Source of the DNA: Saprospirales bacterium
GTDB taxonomy: Bacteria > Bacteroidota > Bacteroidia > Chitinophagales > Saprospiraceae
DNA: 64,000 bases
Reading direction: 5' to 3'
Assembly: GCA_007695145.1 (NCBI GenBank)
Contig: REEI01000081.1
Coordinates: forward strand, 1-64,000
In this document: positions 1-8,441 of the stretch, in pieces
How positions within the stretch are numbered: position 1 is the stretch's first letter
How the letters are laid out: each line of letters begins with the position of its first letter
Notes under the pieces: generated by a model
Database searches by the model: none
Told to the model about the DNA's origin: nothing
What the model saw: only the letters and a program-made list of their open reading frames with translations
Position numbers and translations under genes: made by a program

Positions 1-572
1 GGCAGCATACATATGCCCCAGTCTTCAGGGCAGTCATTGCACTCGCAGTCTAAGGAAAAATTGGTGCAAGTCTGGTAATCGAATGGGAAATTATTCCCTA
101 CCCAAATTTGTGGCCCGGGTGAGTTCCTGCTCTGTAATTGATATGCATAAGAGAAAATCTCGTCATCGCAGTCTAATTCTCCGGGATTGAAGTATATTGT
201 TCCAAGGTATAAACAATCTTCATCGGGAGTGAAAGGAGACAAATTCGGATCTGCATAGGGAAAGTATTGAATAAATACAAAGTCATCAGAAACAAATACA
301 GGAGGTAGTGGAAATTGCTGATTAGAAAAGTGATTCCAAATCGCAGTACTTTGGAAACTGGAGGTGGTAGCAGAAATGTCTATAGGAGGTGCATTGTCCC
401 AAAATAAAATCCGTAAATCAATTCCTAAAATGGGAACATTGGCGACTCCATTCAAGCGCACTTCAATAGTGCAATTTTCTTCGTCCACTTCCAGACAAAA
501 GGAGTATTCAGGACAACCTGAAGTCTGAGAAAATAAGGTAAAAGGGTGCGACATCATAATCAATAGGGCCAT
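1..572 (-). CDS. Secreted protein of unknown function, N-terminal part (runs off the left edge)
   Basis: The minus strand is open from an ATG at 572 to the window edge (about 190 codons). The first 16 residues (MALLIMMSHPFTLFSQ) form a hydrophobic signal peptide. The frame stays open upstream to a stop at 696-698, and this extra stretch includes a basic KRWLK segment just before the ATG that would suit a signal-peptide n-region, but no ATG, GTG or TTG is in frame there. The mature part is rich in Cys, Asp and aromatic residues (for example DCECNDCPEDWG), as in many secreted Bacteroidota proteins. I do not recognise the family. The C-terminus, where a T9SS sorting domain would be, is outside the window. 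A hairpin and a TG microsatellite lie just upstream. Confidence 0.7.
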   Translation of the reverse strand, partial: MALLIMMSHPFTLFSQTSGCPEYSFCLEVDEENCTIEVRLNGVANVPILGIDLRILFWDNAPPIDISATTSSFQSTAIWNHFSNQQFPLPPVFVSDDFVFIQYFPYADPNLSPFTPDEDCLYLGTIYFNPGELDCDDEIFSYAYQLQSRNSPGPQIWVGNNFPFDYQTCTNFSLDCECNDCPEDWGICML

Positions 573-603
573 TATAAATCCTTTTAACCAACGTTTACTA
601 CAC

Positions 604-620
604 GAGGTCGAAAAGACCTC
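604..620 (-). promoter_or_regulatory. Stem-loop in the leader of the left-edge gene
   Basis: GAGGTC and GACCTC form a perfect 6-bp stem around a 5-base loop, about 32 bases upstream of the ATG at 572. It has no T-tract, so it is not a convincing terminator. It may be a structure in the 5' untranslated region. Confidence 0.35.
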
Positions 621-661
621 TGCGGTGGCATTTGGGGTGAATAAAGGCTTACAGGATGCGC

Positions 662-694
<33 letters not shown>

Positions 695-1232
695 CCTAAA
701 CGGCCATTACTACGGAAAAAAGTTAAATCTCTCATAAGTTGTAGAGTTAAGAGGTTAAAAAATAATCTGTCTTTAGGGCCGGATTGCTCACTTGCGATCG
801 AAGCCCTAAAGCTCAGGCTTTACGATTTAATTGTGTATGGACAGAGTTTAAATTTTTTCAAATATCGGTCAAAGTGTTAGAAATTGCAAATAATTATGTT
901 TTTTTTAACATTTTTTGATTCAAATGGTCATTTTGCAGATAAAATGAATGAAGCTCTTATTCATCCCGAATTCATGGCTTTATCGAATACTGAGCCCTCA
1001 ACTCAAAGATTCCAATGAGTTGAAACCTCCCAAATTAAATCCGCATCTCTGCGGCTACAAAAAGTAGTTTCAAAACTTTCCAGCACTAGAGATGAAATCA
1101 TAAGAAATTCATTAAAAAATGAGGCAATTTAGGTGACTATGGAGTAATGAAATGACTCCTAAAATCAAGAAAACTAAATGTTTTAATATAACTACAAATA
1201 AACTCAAGCTTCAACCCAACTGTTAATCAATT

Positions 1233-2681
1233 ATGAAAATCTTACTAACAGGAGCGAATGGGTACATTGGGTCGAGATTACTGCCTGTTCTATTGGAGCA
1301 AGGACATGATGTTTGGTGCACGGTTAGAGAACCAGCCAGGTTTAACAACCGCTTCAATATTCCTGAGCAACGGATTCTAAAAATCGACTATCTGCAACCG
1401 GGAAATGGAGACCAGGTACCCAAGGAAATCGATGCAGCCTATTATCTGGTTCACTCCATGAGTGGTGGTGGTGGGTTCGAAGAGAAGGAAAAGCAGGTAG
1501 CTGAGGGATTCATTGGTTTGATTGAGGGGACCAATTGCAAACAAATTATCTACCTAACCGGTATAGTAAATGCAGAAATCCTCTCGGCTCACCTTTCGTC
1601 CCGACTTGCAGTAGAAAGAATTCTCAGCAGCGGTCCAGTTCCTTTAACGGCACTTAGAGCTGGTATCATTGTGGGCTCAGGAAGCGCATCTTTTGAAATA
1701 ATAAGAGACCTCACAGAAAAACTGCCCATAATGATAGCACCAAAATGGGTAAACACAAAAACGCAGCCCATCGCCATAAGGAATGTCATTGAGTTCCTTA
1801 CAGGGGTTTTGGGAAATGAATCCTTTTATAACCAAAACTATGATGTCGCAGGTCCAGACATTTTGACCTACAGAGAAATGATTCTGGGATTTGCCCGGGT
1901 GAGGGGCTTAAAAAGGTTTATCTATACGGTGCCGGTCATGACTCCTCGCTTGTCCAGTTATTGGCTGTATTTCATCACTTCTACCTCCTATTCACTAGCT
2001 GTCAATTTGGTTGATTCTATGAAAATAGATGTAGTAGCCCGTCCTAACAATCTTGCAGATAAATTGGGAATTGAATTGATTGACTATGAAAGCTCAGTAG
2101 AGTTAGCCTTTCTAAAAATAGGTCAAAATCTGGTAGTCAGCAGTTGGAAGGATGCATTCTCCGTAAGCAATACCGGAATAGATCTGGCCGAATACGCAGA
2201 ACTACCAGAATTCGGAAGTTTTCGCGATACTAAAACAAGAATTTTTTCACCTGGGCTCAAGCAAGTGGTCCTTAACCGAATATGGTCTCTTGGAGGGGAG
2301 ACGGGTTGGTACTTCGGCACCCTTCTATGGAAGTTTAGGGGCTATTTAGACAAGTTATTCGGAGGAATAGGACTGCGAAGAGGAAGGCGGCATCCAATTG
2401 ACTTGCACCCTGGTGATGCTCTCGATTTTTGGCGGGTAATAATCGCGGATAGGGAAAAAATGAGATTACTGCTTTTTGCGGAAATGAAACTACCCGGAGA
2501 GGCTTGGCTGGAGTTTAGAATAGAGGAACAGGAAAACAAGACTTATAAATTGGTCCAAACAGCGGTATTTCGCCCACTTGGAGTTTGGGGTAGGCTATAC
2601 TGGTTCAGTGTCCTGCCCTTTCACTACTTCATCTTTAATGGGATGATCGAAAAATTGGTACAAGGCGATTTATCCGATTGA
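1233..2681 (+). CDS. SDR-family NAD(P)-binding protein with C-terminal DUF2867
   Basis: The 482-residue protein opens with a Rossmann nucleotide-binding motif GANGYIGSRLL (residues 7-17), followed by an atypical short-chain dehydrogenase/epimerase fold to about residue 300. The last ~180 residues, rich in Trp and aromatic positions (WYFGTLLWKFRGYLDKLFGG), match the DUF2867 type of tail found on large NAD(P)H-binding proteins. The substrate is unknown; family members are annotated as epimerases or oxidoreductases. The ATG at 1233 begins directly with the MKILLTGANG strand, so the start is secure. It stands alone, convergent with the photolyase gene. Confidence 0.85.
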   Translation: MKILLTGANGYIGSRLLPVLLEQGHDVWCTVREPARFNNRFNIPEQRILKIDYLQPGNGDQVPKEIDAAYYLVHSMSGGGGFEEKEKQVAEGFIGLIEGTNCKQIIYLTGIVNAEILSAHLSSRLAVERILSSGPVPLTALRAGIIVGSGSASFEIIRDLTEKLPIMIAPKWVNTKTQPIAIRNVIEFLTGVLGNESFYNQNYDVAGPDILTYREMILGFARVRGLKRFIYTVPVMTPRLSSYWLYFITSTSYSLAVNLVDSMKIDVVARPNNLADKLGIELIDYESSVELAFLKIGQNLVVSSWKDAFSVSNTGIDLAEYAELPEFGSFRDTKTRIFSPGLKQVVLNRIWSLGGETGWYFGTLLWKFRGYLDKLFGGIGLRRGRRHPIDLHPGDALDFWRVIIADREKMRLLLFAEMKLPGEAWLEFRIEEQENKTYKLVQTAVFRPLGVWGRLYWFSVLPFHYFIFNGMIEKLVQGDLSD

Positions 2682-2790
2682 TCCTTCAATTTAGCGCGAA
2701 ACTGAGTAGAATAGTTTTAGAGAAGGGGGTAGGTGAGAACTGGGATAGACTTGTGATTTCCGGAGCCAGGCTAGAATACCAATAGCAAGG

Positions 2791-4131
2791 TCAGTTCAAG
2801 GCTTTTTTATACACCTCCAGACATCTTTTTCTGGCTGCCTTGTGGTCCACTATGGGGTTGGGGTACTTAGAAGTTCCGTATTCAGGGACGAACTTTTTGA
2901 CATAGAGCAAATTCTTGTCAAATTTTTTGAGTTGTAATTCGGGGTTAAAAATCCTAAAGTATGGAGCCGCATCAGTTCCACAACCTGCTGCCCATTGCCA
3001 GCCCCCATTATTTGAGGCAAGGTCAAAATCTAAAAGTTTCCTTGCAAACCACGCCTCACCCCATCGCCAGTCAATAAGCAAATGTTTGGAGAGAAAACTT
3101 GCAGTGACCATTCTGACCCGATTGTGCATGTAGCCGGTTTGACAAAGTTCCCTCATTCCGGCATCTACCAGTGGATAACCAGTTTTGCCCTCACGCCAGG
3201 CTTTAAATTCAGCCTCATTATTTCTCCATTCTATTTCGGTGTAGTCCTTTTTAAAAGGTCCATCAGCCACATAGGGAAAATGGGCCAATATTTGAGCATA
3301 AAAATCCCGCCAGATCAGCTCATTGAGGTAAGTTTTACTGAGGGTCTGGGCAAATGCAGCCTTCTGTCTAATGGAAATAGTACCAAACCTGAAGTGAATT
3401 CCCAAACGAGAAGTACCCTCTGCCGCAGGATAGTCTCTTTTTTCACTGTACTTTTTTATGATCCCAACCGGCACTGATTTAGGGGGTATTTCCAACTTAC
3501 TTTCAGAAAAACCCATTTCTTTTAAAGAAATAATATCGGACTGCTCAGGGCATTTTAATAAATTATCCAGATAACTTTCTGAGGGATATTTTCTAAAATA
3601 AATGGAATCTCTAAGCTCCTCTCCATTATTAAGCCCTTCTGAAACCACCCCAAGCCAGGTCTTCTTATAGGGGGTAAAAACTGTGTAGGGTTTGCCGTCT
3701 TTTTTTAAAACCTCACCGACTTCGGCAACCACATGGTCTTTATAAGTGGAAAATTCGACACCGGCTGATTTAAGAATTTTACCAACAGAAGCATCTCGCT
3801 TGACAGCATAGGGCTCATAGTCCCTATTGGCAGCCACCTTTCTAATGTCGTATTCACTCAACAAATCCTTCCATACTTCCACAGGTCGTCCGTACCTGAC
3901 CGAGATTGCGGATCCTATTTTGGTTAAATCTTCATTCATTTGAGAAATTGTCCTGTGGATAAAGTTAAGCCTTGCATCATCCCTATCCTCAAGTTCTTCA
4001 AGTATGTTTTTATCGAAAATGAACAATGGCAAAACGGGCAATTCATCCTTCAGCAAGCGATAGAACCCGTGATTATCCTCCAATCTGAGGTCCCTTCTAA
4101 ACCAGAAAATATTGAGTCGTCTTCTAATCAT
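2791..4131 (-). CDS. phr: Deoxyribodipyrimidine photolyase (cryptochrome/photolyase family)
   Basis: This 446-residue flavoprotein should repair cyclobutane pyrimidine dimers using blue light. The N-terminus NIFWFRRDLRLEDNHGF is the classic start of the antenna-binding Rossmann domain. The helical FAD domain is present, with RLGIHFRFGTISIRQ, the NELIWRDFY segment and the C-terminal signature NNGGWQWAAGCGTDAAPYF, which includes tryptophans of the electron-transfer chain. Length and domain order fit class I CPD photolyases. A cryptochrome role cannot be excluded from sequence, but CPD photolyase is the simpler reading. No operon partner is seen. Confidence 0.93.
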   Translation of the reverse strand: MIRRRLNIFWFRRDLRLEDNHGFYRLLKDELPVLPLFIFDKNILEELEDRDDARLNFIHRTISQMNEDLTKIGSAISVRYGRPVEVWKDLLSEYDIRKVAANRDYEPYAVKRDASVGKILKSAGVEFSTYKDHVVAEVGEVLKKDGKPYTVFTPYKKTWLGVVSEGLNNGEELRDSIYFRKYPSESYLDNLLKCPEQSDIISLKEMGFSESKLEIPPKSVPVGIIKKYSEKRDYPAAEGTSRLGIHFRFGTISIRQKAAFAQTLSKTYLNELIWRDFYAQILAHFPYVADGPFKKDYTEIEWRNNEAEFKAWREGKTGYPLVDAGMRELCQTGYMHNRVRMVTASFLSKHLLIDWRWGEAWFARKLLDFDLASNNGGWQWAAGCGTDAAPYFRIFNPELQLKKFDKNLLYVKKFVPEYGTSKYPNPIVDHKAARKRCLEVYKKALN

Positions 4132-4616
4132 AAAATTCCAAATGAAGCATTATTTTTATATCAGACTAATAGTTCCAATACACAATAAGTTCACCATCAG
4201 AAGATTTGTAAGATCAAGGCGAACATAGAGCGGGCTAATTGAAGTAAATGCATTATTTATAAAATTCTGAGAAAAAGTTGCCGGGTAGCGAAAAAAGTCA
4301 TATCTTAGCCGCAGATCGTTTACAATTAACGACAATAATGAATAAAAAAAATCATAAAAGGGTTTCATTTGCTGTATATTGTACTCCTTACACCATGCAG
4401 TTTTTAAGTTCAGCATTTGGAACCGGCTACCGCTAGCTCATTCACTTTAGGTCGTGTTTCGCACTAAGGCAGATCAATTCATTGTCTTTGAAAATGAATG
4501 ATCTACGAACTTTTTGGTGATTTTCCCCGTTAATATTATAGTTATTTTTAATAGAGGTTCGGGTTAGTATCATACTCACACCTTAAAGTTTAACCTTTCG
4601 CAAAGTCAATTAAATT
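4132..4616. other. 485-base intergenic region
   Basis: This separates the divergent photolyase gene and small-gene cassette. It is AT-rich. A minus-strand frame at 4156-4416 has no protein-like features. No perfect -7 element was found; TTAACCTTTCG at about 4592 is a weak candidate with 3-base rather than 2-base spacing. Confidence 0.5.
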
Positions 4617-4979
4617 ATGGTAAATACTATCAATGAAGAGCTTTTGGAAAAAGCAATCGAGTTCGTAAAGTCCAGGGGATACGAAAACATAAAATCAAGA
4701 CTTGATGACAGTTTGGACGATCCAACTTCCTTCTCGAAAGATAATAGTAAATCCGTTTCTCCGGATATTACAGCTACAAAGAGAGGCTCAAAAAGCTACT
4801 TTCAACTCAGTATTAAAAATGACGATGAGCAAGCGACCGTTACCAAGTGGAAATTATTTGCCACACTTGCGGAAATGAAAAACGGAAAGCTTTATTTACT
4901 GGCACCGAGAGGCCATAAATCGTTTACGACCAATCTGGTCAAACTTTACAATATCAATGCAAAAGTTATCAGTATTTAA
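4617..4979 (+). CDS. Small conserved-looking protein, possible PD-(D/E)xK-like fold
   Basis: The product is 120 residues and soluble, with no signal or membrane segment. The central part reads SPDITA, a short turn, YFQLSIK, then a helix (VTKWKLFATLAEMK) and a strand (KLYLLAPRGHK). This spacing of PD followed by a strand with Q-x-x-x-K recalls the core of the PD-(D/E)xK nuclease-like superfamily, but the acidic residue normally in the second strand is Q here, so catalysis is doubtful. The nuclease-like idea is inference only. It is first in a tight run of three small genes (gaps of 15 and 17 bases) closed by a terminator. Confidence 0.7.
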   Translation: MVNTINEELLEKAIEFVKSRGYENIKSRLDDSLDDPTSFSKDNSKSVSPDITATKRGSKSYFQLSIKNDDEQATVTKWKLFATLAEMKNGKLYLLAPRGHKSFTTNLVKLYNINAKVISI

Positions 4980-4994
4980 TAAAATTATCATATC

Positions 4995-5198
4995 ATGCGT
5001 AGAAAAAATTTTACAATGGGCGAAGACAAGTACTATTTTCAAGTGCGTTCTGGCCAGTCCATGATTACCATCAACAGAAAATCTAAAGGAGCTGCCATTT
5101 CAACATACCTCCACTACAAGAGAATCGGAAAAAATTGTGAGTGGCTCGGAAAGTGGAATGGCAAGAAATTCATTGAAGATACTGCACCATCATCATAA
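4995..5198 (+). CDS. Small unknown protein (67 aa), second gene of the cassette
   Basis: The product is a basic 67-residue protein, MRRKNFTMGEDKYYFQVR and onward, with alternating hydrophobic residues that suggest a small beta-rich fold. There is no signal peptide. It starts 15 bases after the previous stop and ends 17 bases before the next gene, so all three are probably one transcript. I do not recognise the family; its coding nature rests on position, composition and operon spacing. Confidence 0.6.
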   Translation: MRRKNFTMGEDKYYFQVRSGQSMITINRKSKGAAISTYLHYKRIGKNCEWLGKWNGKKFIEDTAPSS

Positions 5199-5215
5199 AC
5201 TAAAATCAGAAAGTC

Positions 5216-5392
5216 ATGAAACCAATTCACAGTCTCAAGGTCAAAATCGTTGAATCCAATCAGAGAAAAGTTAAAATTCGCCTGATGAATGCAAACAGAA
5301 TTCTCTCTGTTCCGAAAAAAGCGTTTGAACAAAGGTGTGAACGTGGATTTTATGATGTAGTAAATCCAGCATTGCTGGAATCGAGAATTTGA
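5216..5392 (+). CDS. Small unknown protein (58 aa), third gene of the cassette
   Basis: ATG at 5216 to TGA at 5390-5392. The sequence has two parts: a beta-like lysine-rich first half (HSLKVKIVESNQRKVKIRLM) and a second half containing RILSVPKKAFEQRCERGFYD. Its protein-like composition and its place immediately before a strong terminator support it as a real gene. A perfect 14-base palindrome (GACTTAATTAAGTC, 5391-5404) overlaps the stop codon. The function is unknown; the basic charge would allow nucleic-acid binding. Confidence 0.6.
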   Translation: MKPIHSLKVKIVESNQRKVKIRLMNANRILSVPKKAFEQRCERGFYDVVNPALLESRI

Positions 5393-5410
5393 CTTAATTA
5401 AGTCAATTGA

Positions 5411-5450
5411 AAATACCCATTATTCAAGACAAGTAATGGGTATTTTTTTT
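5411..5450 (+). terminator. Rho-independent terminator of the small-gene cassette
   Basis: AATACCCATTA (5412-5422) pairs perfectly with TAATGGGTATT (5434-5444) across an 11-base loop and runs into a T-tract. It sits 19 bases after the third small gene. Confidence 0.9.
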
Positions 5451-5458
5451 TAACTTTG
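5451..5458 (+). promoter_or_regulatory. Putative -7 element for the GNAT gene
   Basis: TAACTTTG matches the Bacteroidota -7 consensus TAnnTTTG, directly after the terminator and 70 bases before the GNAT start. No clear -33 TTTG is found at the expected spacing. Confidence 0.4.
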
Positions 5459-5528
5459 GCAGTTAAACAATTTTCGATCAATTACTTTAGTATTATAATT
5501 TTTTATAACTTATTACAAAAAGATTTTC

Positions 5529-5996
5529 ATGAGTGAAATTAAAGAGCAAGTTAAGACCACCATCACTTTTCCTTCAGCCGATCCCGGTATGGAATTCATT
5601 GAGGAAGTAGCTTCATTTCTCTTTACACATCTCGACCAGTACGGAGACAAAAAGGAAGACATCATCAAGTGTTTAAACTATGCCCTGAGTACTGAAGACG
5701 GAAAGGGAGGTTTTGTTGTAACGGCAAGAAGTTCCACAGGGTCAATTGTAGGGGCTGTTGTCGTCAATGATACCGGCATGTCCGGATATATTCCAGAGAA
5801 CATTCTTGTCTACATCGCAGTTGATCGATCACAGCGCGGTTTTGGTGTGGGCAAAAAACTTATGAAAGCAACAATGGACAACGCCAAAGGGGCCATTGCA
5901 CTACATGTGGAACCCGATAACCCGGCAAGGCACTTGTACGCCAAAGTAGGATTTACCAATAAATACTTAGAAATGAGGTACCACCCGGATGCCTGA
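5529..5996 (+). CDS. GNAT-family N-acetyltransferase
   Basis: The 155-residue protein carries the acetyl-CoA-binding motif A, ILVYIAVDRSQRGFGVGKKL, with the R/Q-x-x-G-x-G loop as RGFGVG, then ALHVEPDNPARHLYAKVGF, the usual end of GNAT domains (N..A..LY.K.GF). It should transfer an acetyl group from acetyl-CoA to an amine; the substrate cannot be told. It lies 36 bases before the alanine racemase gene on the same strand, so co-transcription is likely. Confidence 0.9.
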   Translation: MSEIKEQVKTTITFPSADPGMEFIEEVASFLFTHLDQYGDKKEDIIKCLNYALSTEDGKGGFVVTARSSTGSIVGAVVVNDTGMSGYIPENILVYIAVDRSQRGFGVGKKLMKATMDNAKGAIALHVEPDNPARHLYAKVGFTNKYLEMRYHPDA

Positions 5997-6032
5997 TTTT
6001 GTAAACCGCCAGCGCCAAAGACCTTACAGCCA

Positions 6033-7190
6033 ATGAAGTGGCAGACTTCTAAAATACAGATTAGCCGATCCTGTTTTCAGAGCAATCTCAATTTCATAAA
6101 TTCCCTTTTGGGACCTGAAACGACCATGTCCTCGGTAGTAAAAGGCAATGCCTATGGACATGGCATTGAGCCTTTTGTTCAACTCGCTGTTGAAAGTGGC
6201 TTGAGACACTTCTCAGTTTTCAGTGCAGATGAAGCTTACCGGGTGCATCAAATTTCCAGAGATCATGATGCAAGCATAATGATAATGGGCATGATACCCG
6301 ATGAAGCCTTGGAATGGGTCATTGACAATGGAATTGAGTTTTTTGTTTTCGAAAGCAATCGCCTGGAAAAGTCTATTGAGGCAGCACAAAAAGTAGGAAA
6401 AAAGGCTAAAATACACCTGGAGCTGGAAACCGGAATGAACAGGACTGGATTAAATGAGGCCCAATTATTGGATGCAATTGGCAGAATCACATCCAATGAA
6501 AATCTTCTGACTATAAAAGGAGTATGTACCCATTTTGCCGGAGCGGAAAGCATTGCAAACTACCTTCGAATTGAGCGGCAAAAGACTCAATTTTTAAAAC
6601 TATCCCAAATAGTAAAAAACAGCTCCATGGATGTCCCATTTTTCCATTCCACCTGTTCAGCTGGAGCCATCCGTTACCCTGAAATGAAAGATAGACTTTC
6701 AAGAGTGGGAATTATACAGTACGGATTCTGGCCCAGTTACGAAACCTTTATTGAATACTCTAGTGAGCTGGCTGATAAATCTGATCCACTCACTCGCATA
6801 ATCAGTTGGAAGAGTTCCATCATGGACATTAAACAGGTTAAACGAGGACAGTACATTGGCTATGGATCCCTTTATCTCGCCGGAAAGGATATGACCATAG
6901 CAACTGTGCCCATTGGTTATGGGAATGGGTACAGCAGATCACTTAGCAATATGGGGCGGGTGCTTATCAGGGGTACTCGCACAGCAGTGCTTGGCAAAGT
7001 GAACATGAACCTAATTTGTGTGGATGTTACTGATATTGCGGGCGCAGAGAGGGGTGACGAAGTTGTACTTATTGGCAAACAGGGCAGAATGGAAATAACG
7101 GTTGCGGACTTTGGGGATGCCAGTAAACAAATCAACTACGAATTATTGACCCGCTTGCCGCACAATTTACCCAGAGAAATTGTTGACTGA
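6033..7190 (+). CDS. alr: Alanine racemase
   Basis: This 385-residue fold-type III PLP enzyme makes D-alanine for peptidoglycan. The PLP lysine is K37 in SVVKGNAYGHG. The C-terminal beta-domain has the expected IGYGSLYLAG, TVPIGYGNGY and GKVNMNLICVDVTD elements that place the opposing catalytic tyrosine and the substrate-binding Met. Length is normal. It is followed, 48 bases on, by a second PLP racemase of a different subfamily. Confidence 0.92.
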   Translation: MKWQTSKIQISRSCFQSNLNFINSLLGPETTMSSVVKGNAYGHGIEPFVQLAVESGLRHFSVFSADEAYRVHQISRDHDASIMIMGMIPDEALEWVIDNGIEFFVFESNRLEKSIEAAQKVGKKAKIHLELETGMNRTGLNEAQLLDAIGRITSNENLLTIKGVCTHFAGAESIANYLRIERQKTQFLKLSQIVKNSSMDVPFFHSTCSAGAIRYPEMKDRLSRVGIIQYGFWPSYETFIEYSSELADKSDPLTRIISWKSSIMDIKQVKRGQYIGYGSLYLAGKDMTIATVPIGYGNGYSRSLSNMGRVLIRGTRTAVLGKVNMNLICVDVTDIAGAERGDEVVLIGKQGRMEITVADFGDASKQINYELLTRLPHNLPREIVD

Positions 7191-7238
7191 TCAAAAAATT
7201 TGATCATTTTTACTTTATGTTTCCGCCAAAACTAAACT

Positions 7239-8315
7239 ATGGCTTTTTTAAAATTATACAGACAGAAACTCAAAGCAAATTATGACTTTTTGGATAAATT
7301 GTTCAAAAGTCGGGATATTGAGTGGGCAATTGTGACAAAATTGCTCTGCGGTACTGAGATTTACCTCAAAGAAGTTCTCAAGCTTGGAATACCTGAAGTA
7401 TGCGACTCCCGGGTTAGCAATTTGAGAAAAGTAAAGGAAATCAACCCCAAAGTACAAACGGTCTACATCAAGCCCCCGGCTAAAAGAAGCATAAAGGAAA
7501 TAGTTGAATATGCTGACGTGAGCTTCAATTCTGAGAGCAGTACCATTCGCTTGCTAAGTGCAGAGGCAGTCAGGCAGGGAAAGAAGCACAAGGTCATCAT
7601 TATGATCGAGTTGGGTGATTTGAGGGAAGGTATAATGGGCGAACATCTCATTTCATTTTACGATGCGGTATTTGAGCTGCCAAACATTGAAGTAGTGGGC
7701 ATAGGCTCTAACTTAAACTGTTTGCATGGCGTGATGCCCTCGCAGGACAAGTTTGTCATTCTCAGTCTTTACAAGCAATTGATTGATGCCAAATTTTCGA
7801 AATCCATTCCATGGATAACAGGAGGCACCTCCGTGGTAATCCCCATGCTACTGAATAATACATTACCCGCTTCCATCAACCACTTTAGAGTAGGGGAAAC
7901 TTTGTTCTTTGGCGCAGACCTTGTGAGTGGCAAGACCATAAAAGGCATGCATGATGACGTATTCCGATTGTTTTCGGAAATCATTGAAATCACTGAAAAA
8001 CCGGTAGTGCCAATAGGAGAACTGGCTGAAAATCCCTCTGGTGATGTATTTGAAGTCGACGAAAGCGATTATGGAAGAAAGTCCTACCGCGCGATAATAG
8101 ACATTGGCTTGTTGGACATATCTCCCAACTACCTGATCCCCGATGACCCTGAACTTGAAATTGTCAATGCGAGCTCCGATATGTTGATCCTAAATCTCGG
8201 AGAATCCGCTGGCTCTTACAAGGTTGGGGATCTCATATCTTTTAAACTGAAGTATATGGGTGCACTTGGACTATTGAACTCCTATTACATCGAAAAGGTG
8301 GTTTCCGACAAATAA
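7239..8315 (+). CDS. Alanine/ornithine racemase-type PLP-dependent enzyme
   Basis: The 358-residue protein is a fold-type III PLP enzyme. K34 in WAIVTKLLCG is the cofactor lysine. The motifs VCDSRVSNL, IIMIELGDLREGIM, GIGSNLNCLHG and the C-terminal HFRVGETLFFGAD segment are those of the ornithine/alanine racemase subfamily (Orr and YhfX-like enzymes), not of ordinary Alr. The substrate is inferred only to family level. Its position right after alr on the same strand suggests a shared transcript and a role in D-amino-acid supply. Confidence 0.82.
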   Translation: MAFLKLYRQKLKANYDFLDKLFKSRDIEWAIVTKLLCGTEIYLKEVLKLGIPEVCDSRVSNLRKVKEINPKVQTVYIKPPAKRSIKEIVEYADVSFNSESSTIRLLSAEAVRQGKKHKVIIMIELGDLREGIMGEHLISFYDAVFELPNIEVVGIGSNLNCLHGVMPSQDKFVILSLYKQLIDAKFSKSIPWITGGTSVVIPMLLNNTLPASINHFRVGETLFFGADLVSGKTIKGMHDDVFRLFSEIIEITEKPVVPIGELAENPSGDVFEVDESDYGRKSYRAIIDIGLLDISPNYLIPDDPELEIVNASSDMLILNLGESAGSYKVGDLISFKLKYMGALGLLNSYYIEKVVSDK

Positions 8316-8441
8316 GTATTTACCAATTACCGGATTCAAAAAAAAGTGGAGGGGGGTGATCCTTAATCTCCCATATTGAATAACTAAATGTCACTAAAAA
8401 CTTGGATAGAAATCTGCAAATTAGTCCAATCAGGCATATCG

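Noticed and set aside
1041-1054. CCGCA/TGCGG hairpin between the left-edge gene and the SDR gene
   Set aside because: The 5-bp stem has no T-run, and similar hairpins occur by chance.
3082-3477. 131-codon plus-strand frame inside the photolyase gene
   Set aside because: It is antisense to a clearly conserved enzyme and rich in Ser, Pro and Cys as expected for a shadow frame.
4156-4416. 86-codon minus-strand frame upstream of the photolyase gene
   Set aside because: There is no domain, signal peptide or promoter, and it runs through AT-rich intergenic DNA.
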